Positions 8,717 to 19,587 of a stretch of DNA of 64,000 nucleotides are shown one piece after another; the stretch's first letter is position 1, and each line of letters opens with the position of its first letter. A program made the position numbers and the translations under genes. This DNA is from Trebonia sp963811335. Lineage in GTDB: Bacteria; Actinomycetota; Actinomycetes; Streptosporangiales; Streptosporangiaceae. Location: the NCBI GenBank assembly GCA_963811335.1, contig CAWERB010000031.1:248001-312000 (forward strand), in the 5' to 3' direction. The notes under the pieces were generated by a model. It was not told the DNA's origin, made no database searches, and saw only the letters and a program-made list of their open reading frames with translations.

Positions 8717-9483
8717 CAGGGCGTGCCCTTCGCGGCAGGGTAAGAGGTGGCGGCAGGCGCGGACGCGCCGTACGGCCTGTCGGCCGGCGCGGGGAGGTCG
8801 GTGGCGGTGAGCAGTCCGTCGTGGACCATGACAACCCGCTCGGCGTAAGCGGCGACCCGCGCGTCGTGGGTGACGATGACGAGCGTGGTGCCCTGCTCCC
8901 GGGCCAGCCCGGTCATCAGGTCCATCACTTTCTCGCCGGTCAGGGAGTCGAGCGAGCCGGTTGGCTCGTCGGCGAAGATCACCTTGGGGGCCAGCGCGAG
9001 CGACCGCGCGACCGCGACGCGCTGGGCCTCACCGCCGGACAGCTCGCCCGTCCGCCTGTCCCCCTTGTCGCCGAGGCCGAGCCGGTCCAGCCAGGTGTCG
9101 GCGGTCTTGTAGGCGACCTTCCGCCTGGTCCGGTTGAGCAGCAGCGGAAGCGCCACGTTATCGGCCGCGGTGAGCTCCGGTACGAGCTGCCCGAACTGGA
9201 ACACGAAACCGAACGCGGTGCGCCGCAGCTTGGTGCGGTCGGCCTCGGTCATGGTGCTGAGCAGCCGGCCGTCGAACCGCACCTCGCCCTGGTCGGGGGT
9301 GTAGATGCCCGCCATGCAGTGCAGCAGGGTCGACTTGCCTGAGCCGCTCGGTCCCATGACCGCGAGGATCTCTCCCTGGGCGACGCACAGGCTCGCGTCG
9401 CGCAGGGCCGAGGTCTGTCCGAACTTCTTCGCGACGTGGCGGGTCTCGATCATCCGGCCACGGGCGACTACGGGACTGTTCAT
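8716..9483 (-). CDS. ABC transporter ATPase 1 (MacB/LolD type)
   Basis: ATP-binding subunit for the adjacent permease, 255 residues. Walker A GPSGSGKST is at residues 44-52, followed by the signature LSGGEAQRVAVARS, Walker B VIFADEPTGSLDS and the switch His in VIVTHDARVA. It overlaps the upstream regulator by 4 bp (ATGA) and the downstream permease by 1 bp, giving a tight three-gene operon. The Pro/Ala-rich C-terminal tail of some 30 residues is unusual for the family. Confidence 0.93.
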   Translation of the reverse strand: MNSPVVARGRMIETRHVAKKFGQTSALRDASLCVAQGEILAVMGPSGSGKSTLLHCMAGIYTPDQGEVRFDGRLLSTMTEADRTKLRRTAFGFVFQFGQLVPELTAADNVALPLLLNRTRRKVAYKTADTWLDRLGLGDKGDRRTGELSGGEAQRVAVARSLALAPKVIFADEPTGSLDSLTGEKVMDLMTGLAREQGTTLVIVTHDARVAAYAERVVMVHDGLLTATDLPAPADRPYGASAPAATSYPAAKGTP

Positions 9484-10007
9484 CGGTTTCTAACCGCCTC
9501 CGCAAGGTCCGCCAGCCGGGCTGACGTCAGGTCGATCCACCGGAGGTCTGCCTCTAGGTGGAAGAGGGCATGGTCGGCAAGCAACATGTCGACCAGCGGG
9601 CCGGTCCGCTTGACCTCGGTGAGCTCTTGCATGCGCCGCAGGTGCGCGGCCCGCTGGGTATCGAGGTAGGCGGCAGCCGGCCTGCCAAGCATCAGGGCCA
9701 GCGTCACCTTGGCGAACAGCACCGTCTGCAGGTGCGGCTCCGGCTCCACGGGCTCGGCGAGCCAGGTGTCTACGGCGCGCCTGCCGGTGTCGGTGATCGC
9801 GTAGCGCTTGCGGTCCGGGCCGTCGCCCGGCTCCGCATCGCCGGCGCTCACCTGGCCATCGCGGGCCAGCCGGCCGAGCGTGGCGTACACCTGGCCGAAC
9901 GGCAGCTGCTTCCCGCGCCCGAAGAACGCGTCGTAGTCGCGCTTGAGGTCGTATCCGTGGCTCGGTTCCCGTTCGAGGAGGCCGAGCAGGGTCAGTGGGA
10001 CGCTCAT
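9480..10007 (-). CDS. PadR family regulator 1
   Basis: A 175-residue PadR regulator: an N-terminal winged helix (SVPLTLLGLLE, HGYDLKRDYD, FGQVYATLGRLARDG) and a C-terminal helical dimerisation part. PadR proteins usually repress an adjacent exporter until a ligand binds, and this one heads the operon with the ATPase and permease. I chose ATG 10007 because homology starts there and the paralogue at 48136 starts with the same MSVPLTLLGLLE. An in-frame extension upstream to 10049 lacks support. Confidence 0.88.
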   Translation of the reverse strand: MSVPLTLLGLLEREPSHGYDLKRDYDAFFGRGKQLPFGQVYATLGRLARDGQVSAGDAEPGDGPDRKRYAITDTGRRAVDTWLAEPVEPEPHLQTVLFAKVTLALMLGRPAAAYLDTQRAAHLRRMQELTEVKRTGPLVDMLLADHALFHLEADLRWIDLTSARLADLAEAVRNR

Positions 10008-10009
10008 GA

Positions 10010-10036
10010 AGTCACTATATCCTGAGCGTATACTTC
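10010..10036. promoter_or_regulatory. Possible PadR operator/promoter
   Basis: Just before the padR start is an AT-rich imperfect dyad reading, on the minus strand, GAAGTATAC then TATAGTGACTTC. The position suits autorepression. It is much weaker than the operator candidate of the second module. Confidence 0.3.
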
Positions 10037-10049
10037 CGGCAAATACCAA

Positions 10050-10510
10050 CCAAAGGTGATTGTCTAATCACAGTTAGTAGTCGATGATAGATGACGTTCA
10101 GTAATGCACTCGTCGCAAAACGTAGATCGAAGTCGTAGGCGATCAGTAATGAACTCGATACTAGTTGTAGATAAACGCCGCTAATGGGAGCTGGGTGACC
10201 CAGTTCACAGTTTCTACCTGCGGGTAACAAGAATCCCTGATGAGAGCGGGGTTTCGTGCGCGTCCTCGGCCCGGCCGGGCTTCCAGGCCGCGGCGAGCGC
10301 CGGAATGCCCCGGCCGCAAACGATTGTTCCTCGCTCGATAGCAGATGAAAGCACCTCGCTCGCGAGATCACTCGCTGCCTTGAGCAGCCCGGCGCCCTGT
10401 CCCCGCGTCACGTCCGCGTGCCGATGCCTGCCGCGTTTATCTAAGCCGCGGATCGTGGTGTCAGAGGTGGGAAACAATCGCGCACCGCGCGAGCTACCGA
10501 AAGTCTCACT
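10050..10510. other. Intergenic region upstream of 10511 gene
   Basis: A 460-bp gap between divergent padR and the third APF-like gene. Its first 150 bp are AT-rich. It contains GTGATT-GTCT-AATCAC (10056-10071), CRP-like half sites with an 8-bp instead of 6-bp spacer, and the short palindrome CTGGGTGACCCAG near 10191-10203. No convincing gene was seen. Confidence 0.5.
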
Positions 10511-11243
10511 TTGGCACGGCACTTCTCCCTGCCCACCTTTATGTCCACCAAGCGTGCCCGGGTGGTTACGGCTGCCGCCGCGGGGACGCTGGCCCTGGCG
10601 ACGGTCATCTCCGTGGCGGGCGTCACCCTCTCGGCCGGGGCCGCGGCGGCGGGCACGACCGACGCCTCCCCGGCCTCGGTCGGCGCCAAGGCGGCGGCCG
10701 TGCAGGCGTCGTACTCGGGCGGCGGCTCAAGCGGCGCGCAGGAGGCGGTCATCTTCAGCAAGGCGCGCGCCATCCAGGCCGAGCACGAGCAGCAGGCCGC
10801 CGTGGAGAAGGCGGCCGCGGTCAAGGCAGCCAAGGCGGCCAAGGCCAGCCAAGGCGAAGGCGGAGGCGGCTAAGGCCGTCAAGGCCAGGGCGGCAGCCAA
10901 CGCGGCCGTCAAGGCGCGGAAGCCCGCGGTCACCACCCCGTCCGGGTCACCGCAGCAGATCGCCCAGCGGATGCTCGGTCAGTACGGCTGGTCAAGCAGC
11001 CAGTTCTCCTGCCTCAGCCCGCTCTGGGAGCACGAGAGCGGCTGGAGCGTGACGGCGGCGAACCCGAGCTCCGGTGCCTTCGGCATCCCGCAGGCGCTGC
11101 CCGGCTCGCAGATGGCGACCGCTGGCGGCGACTGGCAGACCAACGCGGCCACGCAGATCAAGTGGGGCCTGACCTACATCCAAGGCCGCTACGGCTCCCC
11201 GTGCGGCGCGTGGGCCCACGAGCAGTCCGCGGGCTGGTACTAG
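10511..11243 (+). CDS. Secreted APF/transglycosylase-like protein 3 (frameshifted)
   Basis: Third paralogue. It has a basic N-terminus and hydrophobic signal (about residues 19-45), an Ala/Lys-rich linker of AAK-type repeats, and a C-terminal APF/transglycosylase-like domain with LWEHESGWSV, SGAFGIPQ and QIKWGLTYIQ, ending in WY. The frame shifts by one base near 10855, within the lysine-rich repeat: the first frame stops at 10873 and the second continues to 11243. It may be a sequence error or real slippage in a repeat. The start is TTG near 10511; ATG ten codons later is equally possible. Confidence 0.78.
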
Positions 11244-11260
11244 GCCAGCAGGCAACAACG

Positions 11261-11297
11261 AAAGGGGGGCCCGGTCTCAGGACCGGGCCTCCCCTTT
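11261..11297. terminator. Bidirectional terminator
   Basis: AAAGGGGGGCCCGGTC and GACCGGGCCTCCCCTTT pair with a single-base bulge around a TCAG loop. One side is followed by GTCTTGTTCT. It lies between the convergent APF-like gene and the kinase gene. Confidence 0.85.
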
Positions 11298-11308
11298 GTC
11301 TTGTTCTG

Positions 11309-13844
11309 CTAGCTGGCCGGGACCGTCTTGAAGGTCGGCAGGATCTGGTCGAACACCGGCAGCGCCGTGCTGCCGAACGTACTGCGCGGAGACCTGATGT
11401 AGATGGCGTAATCCTGGGTACCCGCGGGCGTCGCCTTGGCGAACAGGATGTCGTCCGCGACCAGCCCGGGGCTCGCGGCCGGCGTCCAGGAGAACTTCCA
11501 CACGGCGCCCCTGGTGTTCCTGACCGGAACCTCTTGCAGGTTGACCCGCTTGTAACCAGGGAACTTCTTCTCGGCCAGGCTCTCTCGCTCGAGGTTGGTG
11601 GCGGCGGTGAGCATGTCGGTGGTGTGCTGCGGGGTCAGGTCGACCTCAACCAGCATGTCACCAGGACCGTGGAAGCTGGTAGCCAGTCCGGATCGCTGCT
11701 CGGTCCAGCCGGGCGGCAGGTCGATCGAGAACCCGGCGACGGCCGGGGCGCCAAGGTCGGTAGCCGTCACGCTCGCATGCCGCCAGCCGGACGGGAGCAC
11801 GGCCGACGGGGTATTGAGCGCGTCGACGGACTTGAAACCCGTCGGGGTGTCCGTGACGAACCCGGTGCCGGTTGACTGGGTCGCGTTCGGCGAGCCGCCG
11901 TTGTGACGGTTCAGCGCGAGCGCCGCGCCCACGCCAACGGCGGCGGCGATGATGACGGCCACCACGAGCCAGGCGATCTGCCGGCCTCTGCCGCGGACGG
12001 CCCGGCCGCCGCCGGTGCCCGGCGCGTACTGCCTGGCAAGGTCTTGGTAAGGCTGTGACGGGCCCGCGTACTGCCCGCCCGCCGGCGGGAATGGCGTGGT
12101 GCCGCCGCTGGGGTTACCCTGCGCCGGGCCGCTTGAGCCGCCGTATGCCGGGTGCCGCTCTGACGCCGGAGCAGGCGGCTGGGGGCGAGCCGGGCTGGCC
12201 GCGGAGTAGCTCGGGGCCGGGCGCTCCGCCGGCTTGGCGGCGGTGAAGGTCGGCTTGGGCTGTGCCGGCCTTTGCTCCGCCGGCTTTTGCGGGGCAGGCC
12301 GCTGCGGGGCCGGCGGCGACGGCGCCACCCGGGCCGCCGGGAGCGCGAGCTCCGTCTGCTGGTACCCGGACCCCTCATCGACAACCACGGTTTCGCCGCC
12401 CGGGCTCGGCGCTTTCTCCTCCGGAGGGTCGGCAAAGACCGTTGGTGCACCGCTTGTCTGCGAGTCGACGGAGGGCGCGTCGGCCGGTACCGCGTCGACT
12501 GCCTTTGCCTTGGCCTGCGCTGCCTTGGCCGCCGCTGCCTTGGCCGACGCTGCCTTGGCCTGCGCTGCCTTGGCCGCCGAGATCACCGGCGTGGCGACCG
12601 TGGACGGAGCAACCCCGGCCGCGGGCTCGGATCCGGCATCGAGCCCGGACTCTGGCCGGGGCTCAGCGTCGGGTTCGGGCTCGGCGACAGCGGCGGGTTC
12701 CTCTTCATCGGCGGAATCCGGTGCTGCTTGGGCGGCGGCCTCGTCGACCGCAGGGCGCTGCACAGCTTGGGCCGGCTCAGCGGCTGGTGCGGCGGCCTGC
12801 TTGCCCGCGGCTTGCTTGCCCGCAGCCGACTCGTCCGCGGCGGCGGCCTGGGCAGGCGCGGCGTCGGCCGGGGCGGGCACCTCGTCCGCCGAGGCGTCCT
12901 CACGGGCGCTTACTGGCGCGGGCGGCGGCGGCCGCGGCGGATGACGGCACGTGGGCGGACAGGACAGTCGGCGGGTGGGCCGGCGCGGACGGCTGCTCGG
13001 GCGCGTCCGTCAGCTGCGGCAGCACCTGCGCGAACAGCCGCGCCGCGGACGCGGCCGACGGCCGGGTCGACGGATCACGGCGCAGCAGCGCCGCGATCAG
13101 CGGTGCGAGCTGGGCGGCGTGCGGCGCTACAGGCGCGTCCTCGTTGATAATGGCGGACATCGTGGTTATCGCGCCGCCCCGCTGCTCGAAGGGCCCCCGG
13201 CCCTCTACCGCCGCGTAGATGGTCGCGCCGAGCGACCAGAGGTCAGATGCGGACGTGGCGTCGCCGCCGCGGATACGCTCGGGCGCGGTGAACCCTGGTG
13301 AGCCCATCACCATGCCGGTCTGGGTCAGCCGGGGGTCTCCCTCGAACTGCGCGATGCCGAAGTCGGTGAGCACCGCCCGCTCTTCCCAGGTGTCCCCGAC
13401 CTTGCTGTTCGCGATGAGCACGTTGCTCGGCTTCACGTCCCTGTGCAGCACCCCGGCGATGTGCGCGGCGGCGAGCGCGGAAAGAAGCTGCTGGCCGATG
13501 GCGCAGACCCGGGCCACCGGGAGCCGCCCCTGCACGGTGAGCACCTGGTCAAGCGACTGCGACGGGATGAGCTCCATCACGATCCACGGGCGGCCGTCCT
13601 CTTCAGCGACGTCGTAGACGGTGACGACGCCGCGGTGGGACAGGCGTGCCGCGGTGCGAGCCTCGCGCAGCGTCCGCTGATAGGCGGTGTGACGCTCGTC
13701 CGCGCCGATCAGGGCCGAGATGACGACCTCCTTGATCGCCACCTCGCGGTCAAGGAGCTGATCGCGGGCACGCCACACCACGCCCATGGCGCCCCGGCCG
13801 ATGGGGTGCTGCAGGTTGTACCGCCCGGCGATAACCCGTCCTGT
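11309..13844 (-). CDS. Membrane Ser/Thr protein kinase (frameshifted)
   Basis: An N-terminal PknB-type kinase domain: glycine loop GRGAMGVVW, VAIKE lysine, HRDVKPSN catalytic loop, DFG and APE, in the first 275 residues. This frame stops at 12900. The next frame continues with a Pro/Ala-rich linker, a transmembrane helix (IAWLVVAVIIAAAVGVGAAL) near 11990-11930 and an extracellular domain of about 190 residues. Kinase, linker, single helix and external sensor is the normal layout of actinobacterial kinases, so I treat it as one gene of about 850 residues with an indel near 12905-12945. Two genes, the second starting at GTG 12880, cannot be excluded. The start is ATG 13844, 32 bp after the fumarase stop. 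Confidence 0.75.
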
Positions 13845-13875
13845 CATAGGGGGCATAGCCGGACCATATCAGCGA

Positions 13876-15522
<1,647 letters not shown>

Positions 15523-15655
15523 AACCCCAAGCTTAGAACCGCTGCACAGGACCGACGGGCGTGACATAGCTCGCTACGAACGTGACGACCTATTTTGCGG
15601 TGTGTCCTGAACTTCCCGACTTGTTTGGGTATCCGCAACCTTGTATGGTGACGGT

Positions 15656-15756
15656 GTGCGGCGGCGCTGCGCCACGCGGTGCCCCCGTCCGCTTGTGGAT
15701 CTTGCTCGCCACGCAGTGCCCCCGTCTGCGGAGGCTGAGCGGCAGCGCCGCCGCAC
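15656..15756. repeat. 15-bp inverted repeat enclosing two 22-bp direct repeats
   Basis: Perfect inverted arms GTGCGGCGGCGCTGC (15656-15670) and its complement (15742-15756) enclose two direct copies of a 22-mer (15671-15692 and 15708-15729, two mismatches). The structure fills the gap between the divergent fumarase and NADAR genes. It could fold into a large hairpin, but I see no known RNA family. Confidence 0.8.
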
Positions 15757-15867
15757 CCATCCTTCCCTCGCCATTGTCGGCTCACTGCGCTCGCCTTCCC
15801 GGTGGCGTCCCGCATCCCGCGTGCTAAACGAAGTGACTTCTGCGGCCTGGTTTGATACCACTGCGCC

Positions 15868-16444
15868 ATGCCCGTTACCGCAGCGGACGCGCGCACGGTT
15901 GAGGAGCTGCTCGGCGTCATCAGGTCCGGCGGCAAGCCCAAGTACCTGGCCTTCGGGGGTTCACCAGCCGCCGCCGGGCGGCGGAACGGGTAAGGGCTGC
16001 CTGAGCCAGTGGTGGCCGTCGGTTTTCACTGTTGACGGCGAGACGTACGCGTCGGCTGAGCACTTCATGATGGCGGCGAAGGCGCTGCTATTCGGGGATA
16101 CGGAAACAGCGGATCGCATCCGAGCGGTACCACACCCGAGAATGGCGAAGGACCTGGGCCGGCAGGTGCGCGGGTTTGATGAGCAGCGCTGGGCCGAGCG
16201 GCGCTTTGACCTGGTGGTAGCGGGGAACCTCGTCAAGTTCGGCCAGCACGCCGAACTGCGGGACTTCCTGGTCGGCACCGGCAGCCGGGTCCTGGTCGAG
16301 GCCTCGTCGATCGACAAGATCTGGGGCATCGGGCTAGCCGCTGACCACGAGCACAGCACGTCTCCCGAGCACTGGCCCGGCTTGAACCTGCTCGGCTTCG
16401 CCCTCATGGAAGTACGCCAGGAGCTACGGCCAGCCACTAACTAG
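15868..16444 (+). CDS. NADAR domain protein (frameshifted)
   Basis: NADAR (YbiA/DUF1768) proteins are N-glycosidases that act on riboflavin intermediates or remove ADP-ribose from guanine. The start at ATG 15868 gives MPVTAADARTVEELL and KPKYLAF. After an extra base near 15957 the frame continues as GCLSQWWPSVFTVDGETYASAEHFMMAAKA, the family's central motif, then KIWGIGLA and NLLGFALMEVR. About 190 residues after correction. It overlaps the convergent neighbour by 8 bp. No DarT-like toxin partner is visible in the window. Confidence 0.82.
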
Positions 16445-17399
16445 ACGCGCAAGCGCTGCGGATGCGCTCGATCACGGCGGCCGGGTTCTGGAAGAGCTCG
16501 CGCCAGGTGAAGTGGACGACCTTGTAGCCGACGTCGCGCAGTCGCTGGTCCCGGTCGAGCTGCCGGATGGCGCGCTGGGGGTCGGAGTACTTCATCGTGC
16601 CGTCCGCTTCGGCGACCACCCGGTGCTCAGCCCAGTAGAAGTCGACGGTGTAGCGAAAATCTGGTCCCGTGATGGTGAACTGGAGTTCTGGCGGATCGAG
16701 ACCGTGCTCGTGGAAGATCACCCGAGCACACGATTCGAGGACGGATTCGGCGCGCGGGTCGCTGAATTCAACCGCGCGCCTGGCCTGCCGGTTGCCGGGC
16801 CATCCGGCGCACGCGTCGCAGGCGGCAATGAGCGCCTCCTTCGAAGTGAAGTCGGCTCGTTTGGCGTCGGCGCGGAGTGCGGAGTCGGCCGTGACGACCG
16901 CCGACATGAACGACGAGATCCGAGCAAGGTCCACGACCGTTCGCGGCACTGTGGTTACCCGCACGCCGAGAAGGGTGGTCAGGTGTTCGGCAGGGAGTAC
17001 TGCCGTGTGGAACACAACGCCATCCGACTTGGCCCGGTTGCACCGCCGATCCGGCGGCCTCGTCAGGGTCACCAGCCCGGAAGCCGCAGGAAACAGGTCA
17101 AGGCCGTGAATAAGAGCCGCCGAGTGATGGCTGACCACGCTATCGGGGCCAAGCGCGGCGCGGGCGGCCATCGCCAGCAGTGCGTGCCCGCGCGCGGGGC
17201 TGGCCTTACCCCATTCGACGGCCGGTCTCGACGCATACACCGCAGGCCAGACGCGAACCAGGTCACCCGACCGTACTAGCGAGCGCAGCTCCGCGCGGGT
17301 CAGTCCGGTCGTGTACCACTCGGCGATGCCCGCCACGCGAACCTTACGGATAGCATCTGAATAATCGCTCTTTGTCACAATTTCATAATGACAGGACAT
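16437..17399 (-). CDS. AbiEi-like/DUF559 protein
   Basis: About 320 residues. The N-terminal part (AGIAEWYTTGLTRAELRSLVRSGDLVRV) resembles the winged-helix of AbiEi-type antitoxins. The C-terminal part (PELQFTITG, YTVDFYWAEHRVVAEADG, DQRLRDVGYKVVHFTWREL) is a DUF559 very-short-patch-repair-like endonuclease fold, with Asp and Glu in positions expected for metal binding. Many actinobacteria carry such orphan proteins and their function is not established. I chose ATG 17399; GTG 17378 is possible, and neither has a clear ribosome site. The unusual four-copy repeat at 17465-17592 lies directly upstream. Confidence 0.75.
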   Translation of the reverse strand: MSCHYEIVTKSDYSDAIRKVRVAGIAEWYTTGLTRAELRSLVRSGDLVRVWPAVYASRPAVEWGKASPARGHALLAMAARAALGPDSVVSHHSAALIHGLDLFPAASGLVTLTRPPDRRCNRAKSDGVVFHTAVLPAEHLTTLLGVRVTTVPRTVVDLARISSFMSAVVTADSALRADAKRADFTSKEALIAACDACAGWPGNRQARRAVEFSDPRAESVLESCARVIFHEHGLDPPELQFTITGPDFRYTVDFYWAEHRVVAEADGTMKYSDPQRAIRQLDRDQRLRDVGYKVVHFTWRELFQNPAAVIERIRSACASS

Positions 17400-17464
17400 C
17401 CGCCCGCCGGGTAGACGGCAACCCGCGGGTCGCCCGGGCCCGCTTCCTGGCCCTCCAGCCCCTG

Positions 17465-17592
17465 TTTGCATAGCTGGCGCCCATGATCATCGCACTTTGC
17501 ATAGCGCAGGCCCATGATCACCGTCGATATGCGGCAAATATCCAGCCCGCAGCTATGCAAAGCGGAAAATTCGTGGTCCTGGGCTATGCAAA
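17465..17592. repeat. Symmetric four-copy TTTGCATAGC array
   Basis: The 10-mer TTTGCATAGC occurs at 17465-17474 and 17496-17505, and its exact complement GCTATGCAAA at 17552-17561 and 17583-17592. The two copies of each pair are 31 bp apart, and all four are symmetric about 17528.5. The two left units share a longer 31-bp repeat (TTTGCATAGC, variable 6 bp, then CCCATGATCA). The array is 66 bp upstream of the AbiEi/DUF559-like gene and could be its operator. A role in recombination or RNA folding is also possible. Confidence 0.9.
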
Positions 17593-17621
17593 GCCGAATC
17601 ATCCGGGGGAAGGTCGCGCTG

Positions 17622-17677
17622 CCGTAGAGATTCCTGTGATTGCTGTTGTTGGCGAGAAAACGTGAGGATCTCTACGG
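17622..17677. repeat. 10-bp inverted repeat
   Basis: CCGTAGAGAT (17622-17631) and ATCTCTACGG (17668-17677) are perfect inverted copies 36 bp apart, in a gene-free stretch. No function recognised. Confidence 0.7.
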
Positions 17678-17700
17678 TCAGCGAAGATCATCTCGGGTGA

Positions 17701-17774
17701 AGGTCGCGGCAGGGTGAGGATCGCGATGGCCGGGCGAAGGTCGCGATGGCGAGGTGGAGGTCGCGGAGGCGTGG
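17701..17774. repeat. Degenerate tandem AGGTCGCG repeats
   Basis: AGG(T/A)TCGCG-type units begin at 17701, 17717, 17738 and 17758, at 16-21-bp spacing, with one more at 17611. They lie in the 3' gap behind the ABC permease, where no gene was seen between 17593 and 17963. Confidence 0.55.
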
Positions 17775-17963
17775 TGGTGTCATTCGCGGTCATGGTGGCG
17801 GCTGCGGTTAAGGAGTGCGGTCGGGCGCTGGGGGTGCGGCCCGCGCGCTTCGGGCCTCGCATTCTGAGGCACGATTGCGCGGGCCGTCGCCCTCCGCCCC
17901 GCCGCTCCCCGGCGGCACCAACGGCACCGGCACCAACGGCACCGGCACCGGCCGCGCCGACCC

Positions 17964-18800
17964 TTACTTGTTGGCCAGGCGGGGGAGCAGGACGGCGGCG
18001 CAGGTGATCGCCGCGATCGTCGCGCCGGCCAGGACGGTCACGTCGAGCCATAGCGTCGTCGCGGTGCCGATGAGGAGGCCGCGGAGGGCCTCGACCTCGT
18101 AGGTGAGCGGGTTGAACTTGGAGATCACCTGGAGCCAGCCGGGCATGATCGCCGCCGGGTAGAGAGCGGACGAGCTGAAAAACAGTGGCATGGTGATGGC
18201 TTGCCCGATGCCCATGAGCCGGTCCCTGGCCACCACCACGCCGGCGATGCACATCGACAAGCAGGAGAAGAAGGCTGAGCCGAGCGCCAGGATGACGGCT
18301 GCGGCGACCAGCCTGAGCGGGTTGTCCGTGAAGGAGACCCCGAGCAGGATGGCGATGATGACCACGGCCACGCCCTGGACAAGCGACCGGACGCTGGACG
18401 CGAAAGCCTTCCCGGTGATCAGGGCCGAACGGGGCGTCGGGGTAACCATGAGCTTGGTCAGCACGCCGGCGTCGCGTTCCCAGATGATCTGGATGCCGTA
18501 GAAGATCGCGATGAACAGTGCCGACTGCGCCATAATCCCCGGTGCCAGGTAGGCGAGGTACGGGATCCCCGCTGGGGTGGGGATCGCGCGCACCCGGGTA
18601 AACACCTCGCCGTAAATGAGCAGCCACAGGGCCGGCTGGACGGCCCGGGTGTAGAGCTCGGTCCTGTCGTGCCGGATCTTGCGCATCTCCACCCAGCACA
18701 GCGTGGCGATGCGGTTAAGCAGGCGGCCAGCAGCTGCGACCGGGCCGCCGGGGAGCTCAGCCAAGCCGGCGGGCGGTGCGCCGGGCGCGGCGTACGTCAC
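17964..18800 (-). CDS. ABC-2 type permease (DrrB-like)
   Basis: Membrane subunit of a drug-exporter-type ABC transporter, about 278 residues with six hydrophobic segments. ERDAGVLTKLMVTPTPRSALI and FNPLTYEVEALRGLL are typical ABC-2 motifs. I chose GTG 18800 (VTYAAPG) because AAGGAGG lies five bases upstream; this start overlaps the ATPase gene by 44 bp. An ATG at 18863 would add 21 residues. Confidence 0.9.
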   Translation of the reverse strand: MTYAAPGAPPAGLAELPGGPVAAAGRLLNRIATLCWVEMRKIRHDRTELYTRAVQPALWLLIYGEVFTRVRAIPTPAGIPYLAYLAPGIMAQSALFIAIFYGIQIIWERDAGVLTKLMVTPTPRSALITGKAFASSVRSLVQGVAVVIIAILLGVSFTDNPLRLVAAAVILALGSAFFSCLSMCIAGVVVARDRLMGIGQAITMPLFFSSSALYPAAIMPGWLQVISKFNPLTYEVEALRGLLIGTATTLWLDVTVLAGATIAAITCAAVLLPRLANK

Positions 18801-19587
18801 GGATGCCTCCTTCCTCGGGTGCCGTGTCCAGGGTGTCGCCGGTGTAGTGGCGGAAGACGTCATCGAGGGTCGCGTCGTCGCCGAGCCCGGCCCGCAGCTC
18901 GGCTGGAGTGCCGGTGATGCGGATCTGGCCCCGGTGCATCAGCGAGATCCGGTCGCAGTAGGCGTCGGCCTCGTCCATGTAATGGGTGGTCATCAAGACC
19001 GTCATCTGGTGGTCCGCGCGCAGCCTGGCGATGTACTCCCAGACCACGCCCCGGGCGATCGGGTCGAGGCCGACGGTCGGCTCGTCGAGTACCAGCAGCC
19101 GGGGCGCGCTGATCAGTGACTGGGCCAGCTCGAGGCGCCGGATCATGCCGCCCGAGTAGGTTCCCGCGAGCCGGCCGGCCGCCTCGGTCAGCCCCATCGC
19201 GTCGAGGGCTTCCGCCACCCGCGCCGGCCGCTGACGGCGCGGCACGTCGAACAGCCGGGCGAACAGCTCGACGTTCTCCACGCCGGTCAGGTTCGCGTCG
19301 GCGGACAGCGCCTGCGGCACGTAACCGATGGCCCGGCGGACGAGCATCGGGCGCGCGGCCACGTCGAGTCCGAAGACGCGCACGCCGCCGGTCCTCGGGT
19401 TGAGCAGCGTGGTGATCATCCTGATCGTGGTGGTCTTGCCCGCGCCGTTCGGCCCGAGCAGCCCGTACATCTCGCCAGGCGCGATCGACAGGTTCACGCG
19501 GTCCACGGCCAGCTGGGCGCCGAACCGGTAGCTCAGGTCAACGCACTCGACAGCCTGTGTCACCACCCGGTCAACGGCCTGCGTCAC
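18757..19587 (-). CDS. ABC ATPase (DrrA-like)
   Basis: ATP-binding subunit, about 276 residues: Walker A GPNGAGKTT, Q-loop YVPQ, signature YSGGMIRRLELAQSL, Walker B LLVLDEPTVGLDP and switch His in MTTHYMDEAD. The C-terminal DDATLDDVFRHYTGD is the DrrA-type tail. The start is GTG 19587, which overlaps the MarR stop by 4 bp (GTGA) and has GGAGG just upstream. Confidence 0.93.
   Translation of the reverse strand: MTQAVDRVVTQAVECVDLSYRFGAQLAVDRVNLSIAPGEMYGLLGPNGAGKTTTIRMITTLLNPRTGGVRVFGLDVAARPMLVRRAIGYVPQALSADANLTGVENVELFARLFDVPRRQRPARVAEALDAMGLTEAAGRLAGTYSGGMIRRLELAQSLISAPRLLVLDEPTVGLDPIARGVVWEYIARLRADHQMTVLMTTHYMDEADAYCDRISLMHRGQIRITGTPAELRAGLGDDATLDDVFRHYTGDTLDTAPEEGGIRDVRRARRTARRLG

Noticed and set aside
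10015..10371. 118-codon minus-strand frame upstream of padR
   Set aside because: Poor codon use, no ribosome site, covers a regulatory gap.
17465..17592. CRISPR array
   Set aside because: Only four short units, two inverted, no consistent spacer set and no cas genes.
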